A stretch of 64,000 bases of DNA from Cephalopachus bancanus (GCA_027257055.1 JAPVLO010000381.1:1426001-1490000), one strand, 5' to 3'; shown: positions 33,867 through 45,234, numbered from the stretch's first letter. Notes: generated by a model not told the origin, from the sequence alone. Numbers and translations: made by a program.

Positions 33867-35689
33867 AATAATAATCCTTGAACATTTAAGCATAAATGGA
33901 ACATACCTCAAAGTAGTAAGAGCAACAGCCAGCATACTGCTAAACAGAAATTGGAACCATTTCCCCCTGAAAACTGGAACAAACAAGGATGCCCACTCTT
34001 GCCCCTCCTGTTCAACATAATGATGGAAGTCCTAGCTAGAGCAATCAGACAAGAGAAGGAGATCAGGGGTATTCAAACTGGAAAAGAGGAAGTCAAGTTA
34101 TCCCTCTTTGCAGATGACATGATTCTATATCTCGAAAACCCAAGATAATCTGTCAAAAACCCCCTTGCACCGATAAAGGACTTTGGCAAAGTCTCAGGAC
34201 ATAAAATAAATGTGAAAAAGACAGTAGCATTTCTATACACCAATAATAAAGAGAAACCCAAATAAAAAAGTAAAATCCCATTCACAATAGCCACAAAAAT
34301 AAATAAAGAAATAAAGAAATACCTTGGCATCTTCCTAACTAGAGACATGAAAGACCTTTACAACAAAAACTACAAAACACTGCTCAAAGAAATCAAAGCT
34401 GATACAAACAAATGGAAAAATATTCCATGCTCATGGATAGGAAGAATCACCATTGTTAAGATGTCCATCCTACCAAAGGCAATCTACAGATTGGACGCAA
34501 TACCCATTAAGTTACCAGCAACATTCTTCTCAGACCTGAAAACAACAATTCAGGAATTCATATGGAAACGTAAATGGCTATGAATAGCCAAAACAACCCT
34601 CAGCAAAAAAGTAAAGAGGGAGGTATCACACTTCCAGACTGTAAACTTTATTATAAAGCTACAATAATTGAAACAGCCTTGTATTGGTACAAGAACAGGC
34701 ATATACACCACTGGAATAGGATAGAGATTCTGGAAGCAAAACCTCAATTTCTCAACCAACTCATCTTCCACAAAGCCTCCACCACCAACCACTGGAGAGA
34801 GGAGAACCTATTCAGTAAATGGTGCTGGGGAAATTGGCTGACCACATGCTGAAGATTAAAACAAGACTCCTACCTATCACCATACACAAAAATCAACTCT
34901 AAATGGATCAAAGACCTAAACATAAAACCTCAAACTATAAGAACCTTAGAAAATGCAGGAGACACCCTTATGCAAATTGGAACTGGCAACCGACTCCTGC
35001 TCAAAACCCCAAGTGCCCATGCCATAAGAGATAAGATAGATAAGTGGGACCTCATCAAACTGATAAACTTCTGCAAAGTCAAAGAAACCATCAAGAGAGC
35101 AGGGAGACAGCCCACAGACTGGGAAAAAAATATTTGCCAACTTCTTGTCTGACAAAGGCTTAACATCTAGGATCTACAAGGATCTCACACATGCAGAAAA
35201 GAAAAAACCAAACAGCCCCATTACAAACTGGGCAAAAGATATGAATAGACAGTCTTCTCAAGAAGACATATGAGCAGCCAACAGATGCATGAAAAAATGC
35301 TCAGCCTCACTAGTCATCAAGGAGATGCAAATTAAAACCACACTGAGATACCACCTAACTCCAGTCAGGATGGCCATCATCAATAACTCAAAAAACAACA
35401 GATGCTGGAGATGGCACAGGGAAAAGGGAACATTTCTATACTGCTGGTGGGAGTGTAAACCAGTACAATCTCTGTGGAAAACAGTTTGGCGATTCCTAAA
35501 AGATCTAAAAACCTACCTTCCGTATGAGCTCGCTATCCCCCTGCTGGGAATATACCCTCAGGAACTCAGATCACTCTACGAGAAAGTCTGCACACGTGTG
35601 TTTACTGCAGCCTTGTTCACAACAGCAAAAACATGGAACCAACCGTGCTGCCCTTCGAAAAAAGGACTGGATTAAAAAAATGTGGTAGC

Positions 35690-35972
35690 CAGGCTCGGTG
35701 GCCCAGCCTGTAATCCCGCGCCTTTGGGAGGCTGAGGTGAGTGGCTTGCCTGAGCTCCCGGGTTCGAGACCCGCCTGGGCAGCGAGACCTCATCTCTACA
35801 ATAAATCAAAAAATCAGCCGGGCGTGGTAGCGCATGCCTGTAGTTCCGGCTCCTCGGGAGGCTGAGGCGGAAGGATGGCCGGAGCCCAGGGGTCGAGGCT
35901 GCGGGGACCGGGAGCGGCCACTGCACTCCAGTCTGGGCGACAGAGGGAGACTCCAACTCAAAAAAAAAAAAA
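35690..35972 (+). mobile_element. Alu, short-linker subtype, in L1-B
   Basis: Sense Alu with gcctgggcagcgagacc and intact CpGs. A perfect duplication aaaaaatgtggta flanks it (about 35677-35689 and after the tail at 35970). It is one of the youngest-looking copies. Confidence 0.95.
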
Positions 35973-36907
35973 AATGTGGTACGTATCCATGGTGGAATGT
36001 CACACTGCCGTAAGGAAGGACAAAACGATGAGCTTCGCAGCAGCTTGGATGGACTTGAGTCTATAGAACGGAGTGATGTGTCACTGAAACAAAGGGCTGA
36101 GTACCAAATGTTCTCACTCATAGGCGCACCTTGAATAGTTATCATAATACTACAAGAAAAGGATTGGAAGTGGCGGGAAGCGGCCATGTGCGGGGTTGGG
36201 ATCGGCAGTCGTGGGAATCTGCTGGGCGAGGAGGGCACACCTCATCCACAAGGGCACCCGCGTAGCGAACGTTTGTATGCCCAGCCCTGAGTTTGACCCA
36301 CATCTTTAAAATAAACAGTTAAGAAAAAAATCAAAATCATATCAAGCACCTTCTTAGACCACAGTAGAATAAAACTAGAAATTAATTCCGAGAAGAACTC
36401 ATGAAAACAAGCAAAAGCATGGAAGTTAAACAATTTGCTCCTGAATGATTTTGGGGTCGACAATGAAATCAAGATGGCAATTTTAAAAGTCCTTGAAACA
36501 AATGACAACAATGAAACAAGTTATCAAAATCTCTGGAACACAGTCAAAACTGTGCACAAAGGGAAATTTTTAGAGTTTCAGGCATACATTAACAAGACTG
36601 AAAGATCACATCTTAACTACCTAACATCACACCCTAAGGTACTAGAAAAACATGAACAAACCAAACCCAAAGTTAGCAGCAGAAAAGAAATAATGAAGAT
36701 CAGTGCAAACTAAATGAAATTGAAAACAAAACAAAACAAAAAGGAGGATCAATGAAACAAAAAGTTGGTTCTTTGAAAAGATAAACAAAATTGATAGACC
36801 ACCAGTTAGTCTAATTAAGTGAAGAGAGAAGGCTCAAATGAACTCAGTCAGAAATGAAGAAAGAACCATTACAACAGAGATAACAGAAATTCAGAAGATC
36901 ATCCAAG

Positions 36908-37200
36908 ACTTTTTTTTTTTGAGTCAGATTCTCACTCCATCACCCTGGCTAGAGTGCAGTGGCATGCTCACCGCCACCACAGCCTCGACTTGCTGGGTTC
37001 AGGCGATCCTTCTGCTTCAGTCTTCCAAGTAGGTGGAACTACAGGCATGTGCTACCATGCCTGGCTAAGTTTTTGATTTATTGTAGAGACGAGGACTCTT
37101 CACGTTGCCCAGTCTGGTCTCGAACCCGTGGGCTTAGGCAATTCTCTCGCCTCTTCCTCCCAAAGTGCTGAGATTACAGGTGTGAGCCACCAGGCCTGTT
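36908..37200 (-). mobile_element. Alu in L1-A
   Basis: Antisense Alu, gagtcagattctcactccat to gagccaccaggcctg. The L1 word catccaagact / cattcaagact flanks it. Confidence 0.93.
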
Positions 37201-37334
37201 GTCATTCAAGACTATTCTGAACACCTTTAAATAATCTAGGAGAAATGGACACATTTCTTGGAAACACATAACCCCCCAACCTTAAATCAGGAAGAAATAG
37301 AAACCCTGAACAGACCAATAAAGATTAGCAAGAT

Positions 37335-37630
37335 TAGGCTGATCTCAGTGGCTCAGCCTGTAATCCCAGCACTTTGAGAAGCCGAGACAAGTGGATTGCC
37401 TGAGCCCACAGGTTCTAGACTAGCCCAGACAACTTGGCGAGATCTCATCTCTACAATTAAAAAAAAAAAGTTAGCTGGGCGTGTTGGCGCATGCCTGTAG
37501 TTCCTGCTATTTGGAAGGCTGAGGCAGAAGGATCACCGGAGCCCAGCAACACTGGGGTGGCCATGAGCATGCCACTGCACTCTAACCTGGGTGACAGAGT
37601 GAGACTCCAATTCAAAAAAAAAAGAGTAGT
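37335..37630 (+). mobile_element. Alu in L1-A
   Basis: Sense Alu, ggctgatctcagtggctcag to gactccaattcaaaaaa. It lacks a few bases in the right arm (gcccagcaacactggggtgg). Flanks agattagcaagatt / gagtagtgagatt. Confidence 0.92.
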
Positions 37631-37849
37631 GAGATTAAAACAGTGATTAGAAGTCTCCCAACCAAAAAGTCCAGAACCTGATGGACTCACAGCTGAATTC
37701 TACCACACCTTCAAAGAAGAACTAGTAGCAATTTTACTGAAGCTTTTTCACAATATTGAAGCAGAGGCAATCCTTCCAATTCACTCCACAAAGCCATTAT
37801 CACCCTGATACCAAAGCCAGGAAAAGACACAACAAAAAAAGAAAATTGC

Positions 37850-38145
37850 AAGCCAGGTGCAGTGGCTCAGGCTTGTAATCCCAGCACTTTGGGAGGCGGA
37901 GGCAAGAGGATTGCCTGAGCCAGGGATTTGAGACCAGCCTGGGCAACTTGGCAAGACCTTAACTCTACAATAAATCAAAAATCATCTGGGTGTGGTGGCA
38001 TGTGCCTGTGGTTCCTACTACTTGGAAGGCTGAGGCAGCAGGATCTCCGAGCCCAGCAGGTCGAGGGTGCAGTAGCCGTGAGCATGACTGCACTCCAGCC
38101 TGGGCAACAGAGTGAGATGACTACTCCAAAAAACAAAACAAAACA
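37850..38145 (+). mobile_element. Alu in L1-A
   Basis: Sense Alu, agccaggtgcagtggctcag to (AAAAC)n tail. The L1 word aaaattgcaa / aaaactgcaaa repeats at the borders. Confidence 0.93.
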
Positions 38146-38629
38146 AAACTGCAAACCAATATCCCTTATGAACACAGATGCAAAAATCCTCAACAGAATA
38201 TTAGCAAACTGAAGTCAACAGCACATAAAACAACAATACACCCATGACCAAGTGGGTGTTATCTCAGTGATGCAAGAGTGTTTCAACATACACAGGTCAA
38301 TACACGTGATCCACTACATCAACAGAATTAAAAACAAAAATCATATGATCATTTCAATAGGTGCAGAAAAAGCATTTGATAACATTCAGCATCCCTTCAT
38401 GATAAAAACCCTCAGCAAAATAGGCAGAGAGGGAAGGTGCCTCAAAATAATAAAAGCTGTGTATTTCATTCATCCTGAATGGAGAAAAGTTGAACACACT
38501 CCCCCTCAGAACAAGGCAAGGATACCCACTTTCTCCACTACTATTCAACATAGTACTGGAAGACCTAGCCGCATCAATCAGGCAGTAAAAAAAAAATAAA
38601 GAGCATCCAAACTGGAAAAGAAGAAAATG

Positions 38630-38790
38630 TAAAAGTAAAATGTCCAAACCGAAGAATCACAGGTGTTCCTGAGGAAGAAGGGAAAGCAAAGGTTTGGAAA
38701 ACCTACCTTGGAGAGGTGAATCTCCTCTTTCTCCCTCTCTCTAATTTACTTTCTAAATAAATTATATTTTCTAATCTAAAAAAAGGAAAA
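38630..38790 (+). other. Rearranged patch in L1-A: ORF1 fragment out of place
   Basis: aagaatcacaggtgttcctg, aagaagggaaagcaaaggtt and tggaaaacc match the ORF1 text of the same L1 at 21340-21390, yet sit in the RT part of ORF2. They are followed by a pyrimidine-rich piece with ctaaataaatta and an A-run. This may be a truncated second insertion or a deletion/repair scar. Confidence 0.75.
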
Positions 38791-38794
38791 AAAA

Positions 38795-39112
38795 AGGACC
38801 AGGTGCAGTGGCTCTGCTTGTAATCCCAGTACTTTGGGAAGCTGAGGCAAGAGGATTGCCTGAGCCCGTGGGTTCCAGACCACCCTGGACAACTTGGTGA
38901 GACCTCATCTCCACAATAAATCAAAAACTTAACCAGGCGTGGTGGTGCCCGCCTGTAGTTCCAGCTACTTGGAAGGCTGAGGCGGAAGGATCGCCAGAGC
39001 CCAGCAGGTCGACGCTCGGGTGGCCGTGAGAGTGCCACTGCACTCCAGCCTGGGCGATGGAGAGTGGAACTCTTCCAATACAAATTCTTGAGACTCCATC
39101 TCAAAAAAAAAA
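38795..39112 (+). mobile_element. Alu in L1-A, with a 30-nt insertion near its 3' end
   Basis: Sense Alu, accaggtgcagtggctctgc to an A-run. Between 'ggcgatggaga' and 'gagactcc' there is about 30 nt of non-Alu text (aactcttccaatacaaattc). Confidence 0.9.
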
Positions 39113-39597
39113 GTGGGCAAGCGACATGAACAGATAGCTCTTCAAAGAAGATACACGAATGGCCAACAAACATTAAAAAATGCTCAACTTCACTCATCAG
39201 GGAAATGCAAATGAGATAGCACATTAGACCAGTCAGAATGGCGATTATTAAAAGATAAAAAAAAAAAAAAAAGATGCTGGCACAGATGTGGCGAAAAGGG
39301 AACGCCTAACACCTATACAGTGTTGGGGGGAGTGTAAATTAGTACAATTTCTATGGAAAGCAGGATGGGGTTTACTCGAAGTGCATCTACCACTTGATCC
39401 AGGAATCCCACTACGGGGCATCTACCTTAAGGGATGGAGGTCACTAAACAGAAAGTCACACACACTTGCGTGTTCATCGCAGCACAATTCACAATTGCAA
39501 AGATGTGGACTCAGCCTAAATGCCCAACTACCAACCTGTGGATGGTGAAAATGTGGTACGTGTACACCATGGAATACTATGCAGCCTTACATTTCCT

Positions 39598-39890
39598 TTT
39601 TCTTTTTTTGGTTGGTGTCTCATTCTGTCGCCCAGGCTGGAGGGCAGTGGCACGTTCCCGGCCACCGCAGCCTCGACCTGCTGGGCTCCGGCGATCCTTC
39701 CGCCTCAGCCTTCCAAGTGGCTGGAACTACAGGCGTGCGCTGCCACGCCCGGCTGATTTTTTGCTTTATTGTAGAGACAAGGTCTCACCATGTTGCCAGA
39801 CTGGTCTCGAACCTGTGGGCTCAGGCAGTCCTCTCGCCTTGGCCTCCCAAAGTGCTGGGGTTATAGGCTTGAGCCACCATGCCCGGCAGC
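39598..39890 (-). mobile_element. Alu in L1-A
   Basis: Antisense Alu, tttggttggtgtctcattct to gagccaccatgcccgg. The L1 word gcagcctta flanks both sides as the target duplication. Confidence 0.95.
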
Positions 39891-40329
39891 CTTAAAAAAA
39901 GAACAAAATCATGTCCTTTGTAGCAGCGTGGGAGCTGGAGATCATCATCTTATGTGAACTCAGAGACAGAAAACAAGCACCAAGTGCTCCCGCTCCCATG
40001 TGGGAACTAAACAGTCACAAAGATGGAAGGATCGACCCTGGGGGCACCAATAAGGGGAGGAGGGAGGGAGACAGGATTCAGCAATTCCCTCGGGCCACAA
40101 TGTTCACGACCTGGGAAACGGACCTTCTGAGACCCAGCCCCCCTCCCCCATATGCCCACGCAGCAAACACAGCTGTGTGCCCCCTGAAGCTAAATTTTTT
40201 TAAAAGTCAGAAAAATGTCATTTAAAATAAATCCTACCAGTTGCAGAAGCAAACAAAAAACCTCCCACGCAGTGTTAAATGGATGTACTGATTGCTGGCA
40301 TTTTTGTATCTGATTTTTACTTTATTTAT

Positions 40330-40622
40330 TCATTTATTTTTTGAGTAGGAGTCTTGCTCTGTCACCTAGGCTGGAGTGCAGGGGCACGTTCACGGCCACC
40401 GCAGCCTCGACCTGCTGGGCTCAGGCGATCCTTGTGCCTCTACCTCCCAAGAGCTGGAACTATAGGCACAAGCTACCATGCCCGGTTTATTTTTTGATTT
40501 ATTGTAGAGATGAGGTCTCACCATGTTGCTCAGGCTGGTCTCGAACCCCTGAGCTCAGGCAATCTTCTCGCCTTGGCCTCACAAAGTGCTGAGATTACAG
40601 GCGTCAGCCACCACGCCCAGCA
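40330..40622 (-). mobile_element. Alu
   Basis: Antisense Alu, gagtaggagtcttgctctgt to gccaccacgcccagcac, with the older linker tcaccatgttgctcaggc. Confidence 0.93.
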
Positions 40623-40633
40623 CTGTATCTGAC

Positions 40634-40922
40634 TTTTTTTTTTGAGTTGGAGTCTCACTCTGTCGCCCAGACCAGAGTGCAGTGGCCGCTCCCGGCCACC
40701 GCAGCCTCGACCCGCTGGGCTCCGGTGATCCTTCCGCCTCAGCCTTCGGAGTAGCCAGAATTACAGGCGCGCGCTACCACGCCTGGCTGATTTTTTGATT
40801 TCTTGTGGAGATGAGGTCTCGCCAAGTTGCCCAGGTGGGTCTCGAACCCGCAGGCTCAGGCAATTCACTCACCTCAGACTCCCAAAGGTGCGGGATTACA
40901 GGCTGAGCCACCGAGCCCGGCT
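40634..40922 (-). mobile_element. Alu, full length
   Basis: Antisense Alu with many intact CpGs. The flanks tgtatctgactttt (about 40623 and 40923) are an exact target duplication. Confidence 0.95.
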
Positions 40923-41401
40923 TGTATCTGACTTTTAAAGGAGGAGATTCACCATTTCAACATCAAGTAACATGTGTGATGCATATTTTTGACTTATCCT
41001 TTTCATTATTTTAAGAAAATTCTCTTATGTTTACTAAGCCTCTCTTTTTGTAAGCTATGAACGAATGACACATTTTATCCAGTGTATTTTCTGCTTCACT
41101 AAGATGCTTTATCTCCTTTACCAGTGTGTTGAATTGTATAGACTGCCTAGTGTTAAAACATCCTTGCAATTGCCATTATATATTATTGTTTGCCACATTG
41201 CAGGATTTGATGTACTAGCATTTTATTTAGTACTGTTGAGTCTATGTTTACTTATAAAATTGGTCTATAATTTTCTTTTCTTTTGCTGTTCTTGTCTGGG
41301 TTTGATATGGAGAATATTTATAGTCTCATAAAATGAGTTGGGGACTTTTCTCTTTTTTCTGTTCTTTGAAATAGTGTATTCATGATAAAGATGATCTATT
41401 T

Positions 41402-41680
41402 TGCCGGGCTCGGTGGCTCAGCCTGTAATCCCGCGCCTTTGGGAGGCTGAGGTGAGTGGATTGCGTGAGCCCGCGGGTTCGAGACCCGCCTGGGCAGCGA
41501 GACCACATCTCTACAATAAATCAGCCGGACGTGGTAGTGCATGCCTGTAATTCCGGCTACTCGGAAGGCTGAGGCAGAAGGATAGCCGGAGCCCGGCAGG
41601 TCGAGGCTGCGGTGGCCGGGAGCGGCCACTGCACTCCAGTCTGGGCGACAGAGTGAGACTCCAACTGAAAAAAAAAAAGA
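41402..41680 (+). mobile_element. Alu, short-linker subtype
   Basis: Sense Alu, tgccgggctcggtggctcag to an A-run, with a perfect flanking word aagatgatctattt (about 41387 and 41678). Confidence 0.95.
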
Positions 41681-41745
41681 TGATCTATTTCTTAAATGCT
41701 TAACGGAGCTCCATAAAAACCATATAAAACCAAATGAACCCACTT

Positions 41746-41748
<3 letters not shown>

Positions 41749-41796
<48 letters not shown>
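41749..41796. repeat. (GT)24 microsatellite
   Basis: An uninterrupted GT run of about 24 units, probably length-polymorphic. It can also form Z-DNA. Confidence 0.97.
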
Positions 41797-41799
<3 letters not shown>

Positions 41800-41894
41800 C
41801 ATTAGCTGAACCTCGTTCACTGCTTTGTTCAAATCATCCATGCCTTTGTACCTTTGTACTTTTAGAAAGATTCTGAAGTTTGTCTTTTTTCTTT

Positions 41895-42185
41895 CTTTTT
41901 TTGAGTCAGAGTTTCCCTCGTCGCCCAGGCTGGAGTGCAGTGACGCGCTCACAGACACCCCAGCGTTGGCCCGCTGGGCTCCTGCAATTCTTCCGCCTCC
42001 GCTTCCCAAGTAGCCAGAACTACAGGCGCATGCTACCATGCCCAGCTAAATTTGGATTTTATTGTAGCGACGAGGTCTTGCCACGTTCCCCGGGCTGTTC
42101 TCGAACCCGTGGCTCAGGCAATCCCCTCACCTCGGCCTTCCAAAGTTCTGGGATTTCTGGCTTGAGCCACTGCACCCAGTGTTTT
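41895..42185 (-). mobile_element. Alu
   Basis: Antisense Alu, gagtcagagtttccctcgtc to gagccactgcacccagtg, moderately diverged. Confidence 0.92.
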
Positions 42186-42535
42186 TTGAAATTCAGTTTC
42201 CTACACTGTCAATTCTGTTGTCTGGTGCCTTCACATGTATCTGGATTATATCTCAATTTTGTTCATCCTTTTCATCCAACTCCATTTCTGTGTCAGCCTG
42301 CATCTTTGTTCTTTTTGTGTGTGTTTCTCATGGTATTTTGTAAATTTAGTATTTTCTCGGAATGGTTTGAGATCACAAAAAGCTGCTTTCCAAAGGTGCC
42401 TTCCACTTTTCTCTAGTGCAAGTCTTCTTCAAAGGATGCATCTGCGGGCGTCTTCAGGGCCACGGGCCTTGTGCTTTTCTGAGTGTGTGGTCTCTGTATT
42501 GTTGCTGTTTCTGTGTATTCGTCCTCAAGTAAGGC
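42186..42535. other. Unique or decayed LINE sequence, no gene seen
   Basis: AT-rich, T-rich plus strand, leading into the GC-rich block. A 234-codon open frame (42235-42939) spans the boundary into the minisatellite and is not supported as coding. Confidence 0.4.
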
Positions 42536-42619
42536 CATCTGGACGGGACCTATGCGTGACGGTTGGGGAATACCCAGATATCCCCCAAATCGCCGTTTAT
42601 TTGACTAACACCATCATGC

Positions 42620-42772
42620 CGGGAGGCTCCACGTCCACTCTGAGGAGGAGCGTGGCTCGCGGCCCTGTGCCCACTCTTGGCAGGAGATGGCCCACAACCC
42701 TGTGTCCACTCTCGGAAGGAACACGGCTCACGGCTGCCTCCGCTCTCGGGAGGAGCACGGCTCGTGCCAGGG
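42620..42772. repeat. Minisatellite, outlying array (about 36-bp unit, about 4 copies)
   Basis: Repeats the motif ggagcacggctc ... tgtccactctcgg, the same unit as the main array 1.1 kb further on. Confidence 0.8.
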
Positions 42773-43699
42773 GCACAGCAGCCCGGCGTGTGTGTGTTTC
42801 GCCCGGCGTCGTAGCCAGAGGCTTTCCCCGCGGTGCTCTGCACGCGCCACAGCCCCGAGAGCGCAGCCCACCCTGCTCTGAGTCCCGGGGGTCTGCGGGC
42901 AGCTTCGCCGGGGTGTTTCTCCAGGCGCCCCCCTGCTGACTCGCCGCAGCAGAGGGAGAGACGCTCCCCCGTGAAGGGGCTGTGGGCCCCCAGCAGTGAG
43001 AGGACAGACGGGCCCCTATCATCCCCATGGCTGCCTGGAGAGCTTTGCTGAGCATGATTCTGGGCCCTTCCTGGCCCAGCGGGCGCTCTGATGAACGAGT
43101 CCTTTCTGCCAGGGACAGGCAGTTTGCTGGCCCTGTCCTAACGACTGGCAGCAAGCGGGACACGGGGCACGAAAATCAGCAGTGCCCAGGGCTCACAGCG
43201 CCTGGCCGCCTTGAGACTTGCCGGGGACGCAGCTCCACGTGGCCCTGGGCTGTCTGTCCGTGGACTTGGCTTACGAAGTGCCGCCCCAGACACTAGTGGC
43301 CTGAGACTGCCCAGACCCCAGAGACGGCAGAGTAACCCCAGGCCGGCTGTGTGAGGACAGTCTGCGGGGGCGTGAACTCCCCTCGCTTCGGTGCCGCGTT
43401 GCAGGTGGGTCTGCCGCCACGCGAAGCAGCTCCACGGACCCCGCTAGTTGCACGTGGCTGGACGTCAGGTGCTCACGGTCGGGAGGGGCTGCTGCAAATG
43501 TACGTCGGATGCCTTGCGAGTGGCTGGGCATCTTCTGATTTCAGGAGCCACGAGCTCAGCCGGCAAGAACCTGCTGCAGCCTCCAGCCCCGGCAGCCTCC
43601 TCGCTGGCCAGACCAGACCTGCGCCCGGTCTCTCTCCCCTCCCTCCCCGCAGTCTCAGTCAAAGCTCTTCTCCCCACGGATTCTGTGTGGTTCTTTTGG

Positions 43700-43866
43700 C
43701 CACCCGGGAGGGGGCCAGGGCAGCCGTGGGGCAACGTGTGTGTCCACTGGCTTGGCATCCAGGAGGGGACCGGATGGACCACGGGGCAACTTGTGTGTCC
43801 ACCGGCCTGACCACCCGGGCGAGGACTGCAGGGCTGCAGGGCCCCATGTGCCCTGCGTCCACTCTT
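43700..43866. repeat. Minisatellite of about 55-58-bp unit, three copies
   Basis: Three successive units each contain cacccgggaggg-like and ggggcaac(g/t)tgtgtgtcca-like segments. It merges into the 36-bp array and shares its 'gtgtccactc' core. Confidence 0.75.
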
Positions 43867-44315
43867 GGGAGGGTATTGTGCATGGCCCTGTGTCCAGTCT
43901 CGAGAGGAGAACAACCATAGACCTCTGTCCACTCTAGGGAGAATCACGGGGCATGGCCCCGTGTCCACTCACAAGAGGAGCACGGCTCATGGCCTGCACC
44001 CACTGTTGGCAGGAGCGTGGATCACAACCATGTGTCCACTCTCAGGAGGAACTCGGCTCGTGGCCCTGTGTCCACTATCAGGAGGAGCACAGCTCCCGGC
44101 ATTGTGTCCGCTCTCGGGAGGAGCACAACTCACAGCCCTGCGTCCACTCTCGGCAGGGACACAGCTCATGCCCCTGCATCCACTCTGCAGTGGGAGCACG
44201 GCTCACAACCTTGTCTGTGCTAGGGAGGAGCGTGGCTGGTGGCCCTGCGTCCACTCCCAGGAGGAGCCCAGCTCAGGGCCCTGAGTCCACTCCCAGCAGG
44301 AGCGTGGCTATGGCT
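43862..44315. repeat. GC-rich minisatellite, about 36-bp unit, about 13 copies
   Basis: Each unit has ggaggagcacggctca followed by a variable part and ctgtgtccactctc. Units vary from 33 to 38 nt. Because 36 is a multiple of three, frames stay open for long distances in all directions (for example 139 and 135 codons), giving false repeat proteins. Confidence 0.9.
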
Positions 44316-44938
44316 CGGCCCAGTGAATGCGCCTTGTCTGTGGCAGGCCCAGTACCCTGAACTGCATGGTGACGTCCTGTGGCTGATACCATTTTATTTA
44401 AAGGGGGGACGAACCTCCTGCCCACGGCAAACCTTGGCCCCGTTGCCACTGGGGTGGGCCTTGGGATGCTGCCAGGCTGGAAGGGTCCTCCCGGAGGGCG
44501 TGAGCAACACCTGGTGCTGCCTGGCAGCTGCCGAGGGCTCACCAGGATCACCAGCCATCGCCCAGGATCTCCTCTCAGCAGGAAACAAGGCGGTGCCCAT
44601 GGCATGCGGCCTGCACCCAGGCCGCCCCCAGTCCCACTGGCGAATCCCAAGGGCCCGGCGTCCCAGCCCCACGGCCAGCTGTGCCGAGACTGCGGAGGGG
44701 CCGAGGCCTGCCCCGCTCGCAAGTTGACCCTCAGCCTGGCCCAGGTTCTCAGATGCGCAAGGACGACTGGCCACTTGCGGCGAAGGAGGCGGGCCTGAGT
44801 GCCAGTGTTGTCCACAGGCTCCTGCAGGCTGACACAGAGGTCCTGATGCCACCAGCGCACACCCCGGGCTGTGCTACTGGGGAGGAGCCCTGAGCTGAGG
44901 GAATGCACACACGGCTAAATGGATGGCAAACCTGCCTT
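44316..44938. other. GC-rich unique sequence, no gene assigned
   Basis: Overlapping open frames on both strands (162, 139, 211 and 152 codons) show no domain. GC content explains them. Confidence 0.45.
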
Positions 44939-44939
44939 C

Positions 44940-45228
44940 TTTTTTTTTTGAGTTGGAGTCTCACTCTGTCGCCCAGGCTGGAGTGCTGTGACACGCTCAC
45001 GGCCACCGCAGTCTCAACCTGCTGGGCTCAGGCGATCCTTCCAACTCAGCCTCCCAAGTAGCCAGAACTACAGGCGCACGCCACCATGCCCGGCTAATTT
45101 TTTATTTATTGTAGAGACGAGGTCTTGCCAAGTTGCCTGGGCTGGTCTCAAACCTGCGGGCTCAGGCAATCCTCTTGCCTCGGCCTCTCAAAGTGCTGGG
45201 ATGACAGGTTGAGTCACTGAGCCCGGCC
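44940..45228 (-). mobile_element. Alu, full length
   Basis: Antisense Alu, ttgagttggagtctcactct to gagtcactgagcccggcc, long linker. Confidence 0.94.
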
Positions 45229-45234
45229 TAAGGG

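Larger units (their letters stand above)
31405..36067 (+). pseudogene. L1-B ORF2 pseudogene, split by three Alus
   Basis: The start is MTGINSHISI at 31405. An endonuclease piece at 32006-32467 has IAGDLNTP (Phe of the usual GDFN replaced by Leu) and SDHSG. RT pieces at 33253-33690 and 33951-34148 end with [10 protein letters not shown]. The C-terminus at 35289-35675 has [14 protein letters not shown], where the second motif cysteine is histidine. The final codons continue past the Alu at 35690-35972 (MWYVSMVECH) and stop at about 36067. Confidence 0.9.
30335..36327 (+). mobile_element. L1-B, right part
   Basis: Resumes just before ORF1 (aatctacacaaatgaagaaa, as in L1-C at about 25240) and runs through ORF1, ORF2 and a 3'UTR ending aaaataaacagttaag plus A-run at about 36325. 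Three Alus (31675, 32557, 35690) and one tail-only insertion (33839) sit in it. It has more substitutions and frame breaks than L1-C. Confidence 0.9.
36328..40235 (+). mobile_element. L1-A, right half
   Basis: Begins with endonuclease C-terminal text (atcaagcaccttcttagacc) exactly where the left half stopped at 22914. It continues through RT (aaagcatttgataacattca at about 38370), a rearranged patch at 38.63-38.79 kb, the ORF2 C-terminus (39.1-39.96 kb) and a 3'UTR ending near ctgaagctaaatttttttaa and aaaataaatcc (about 40235). Five Alus interrupt it. About 1.1 kb of the RT/C-terminal region is missing relative to L1-C between 38.62 and 39.11 kb. Confidence 0.87.
40960..41890 (-). mobile_element. 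Old L1 remnant, antisense
   Basis: Plus-strand text aacatccttgcaattgcc, ttgtctgggtttgatatgga and ctcataaaatgagttgggga is antisense L1 ORF2 (reverse transcriptase part), continuing past the Alu at 41402 to tgttcaaatcatccatgcc. It includes a long GT repeat. Confidence 0.75.

Noticed and set aside
42235..42939. 234-codon plus-strand open frame
   Set aside because: It crosses from AT-rich LINE-like sequence into the minisatellite, with an abrupt composition change and no domain.
43465..44360. Repeat 'proteins' with 12-residue periodicity (135-167 codons)
   Set aside because: They are translations of the 36-bp minisatellite, open in several frames and on both strands.
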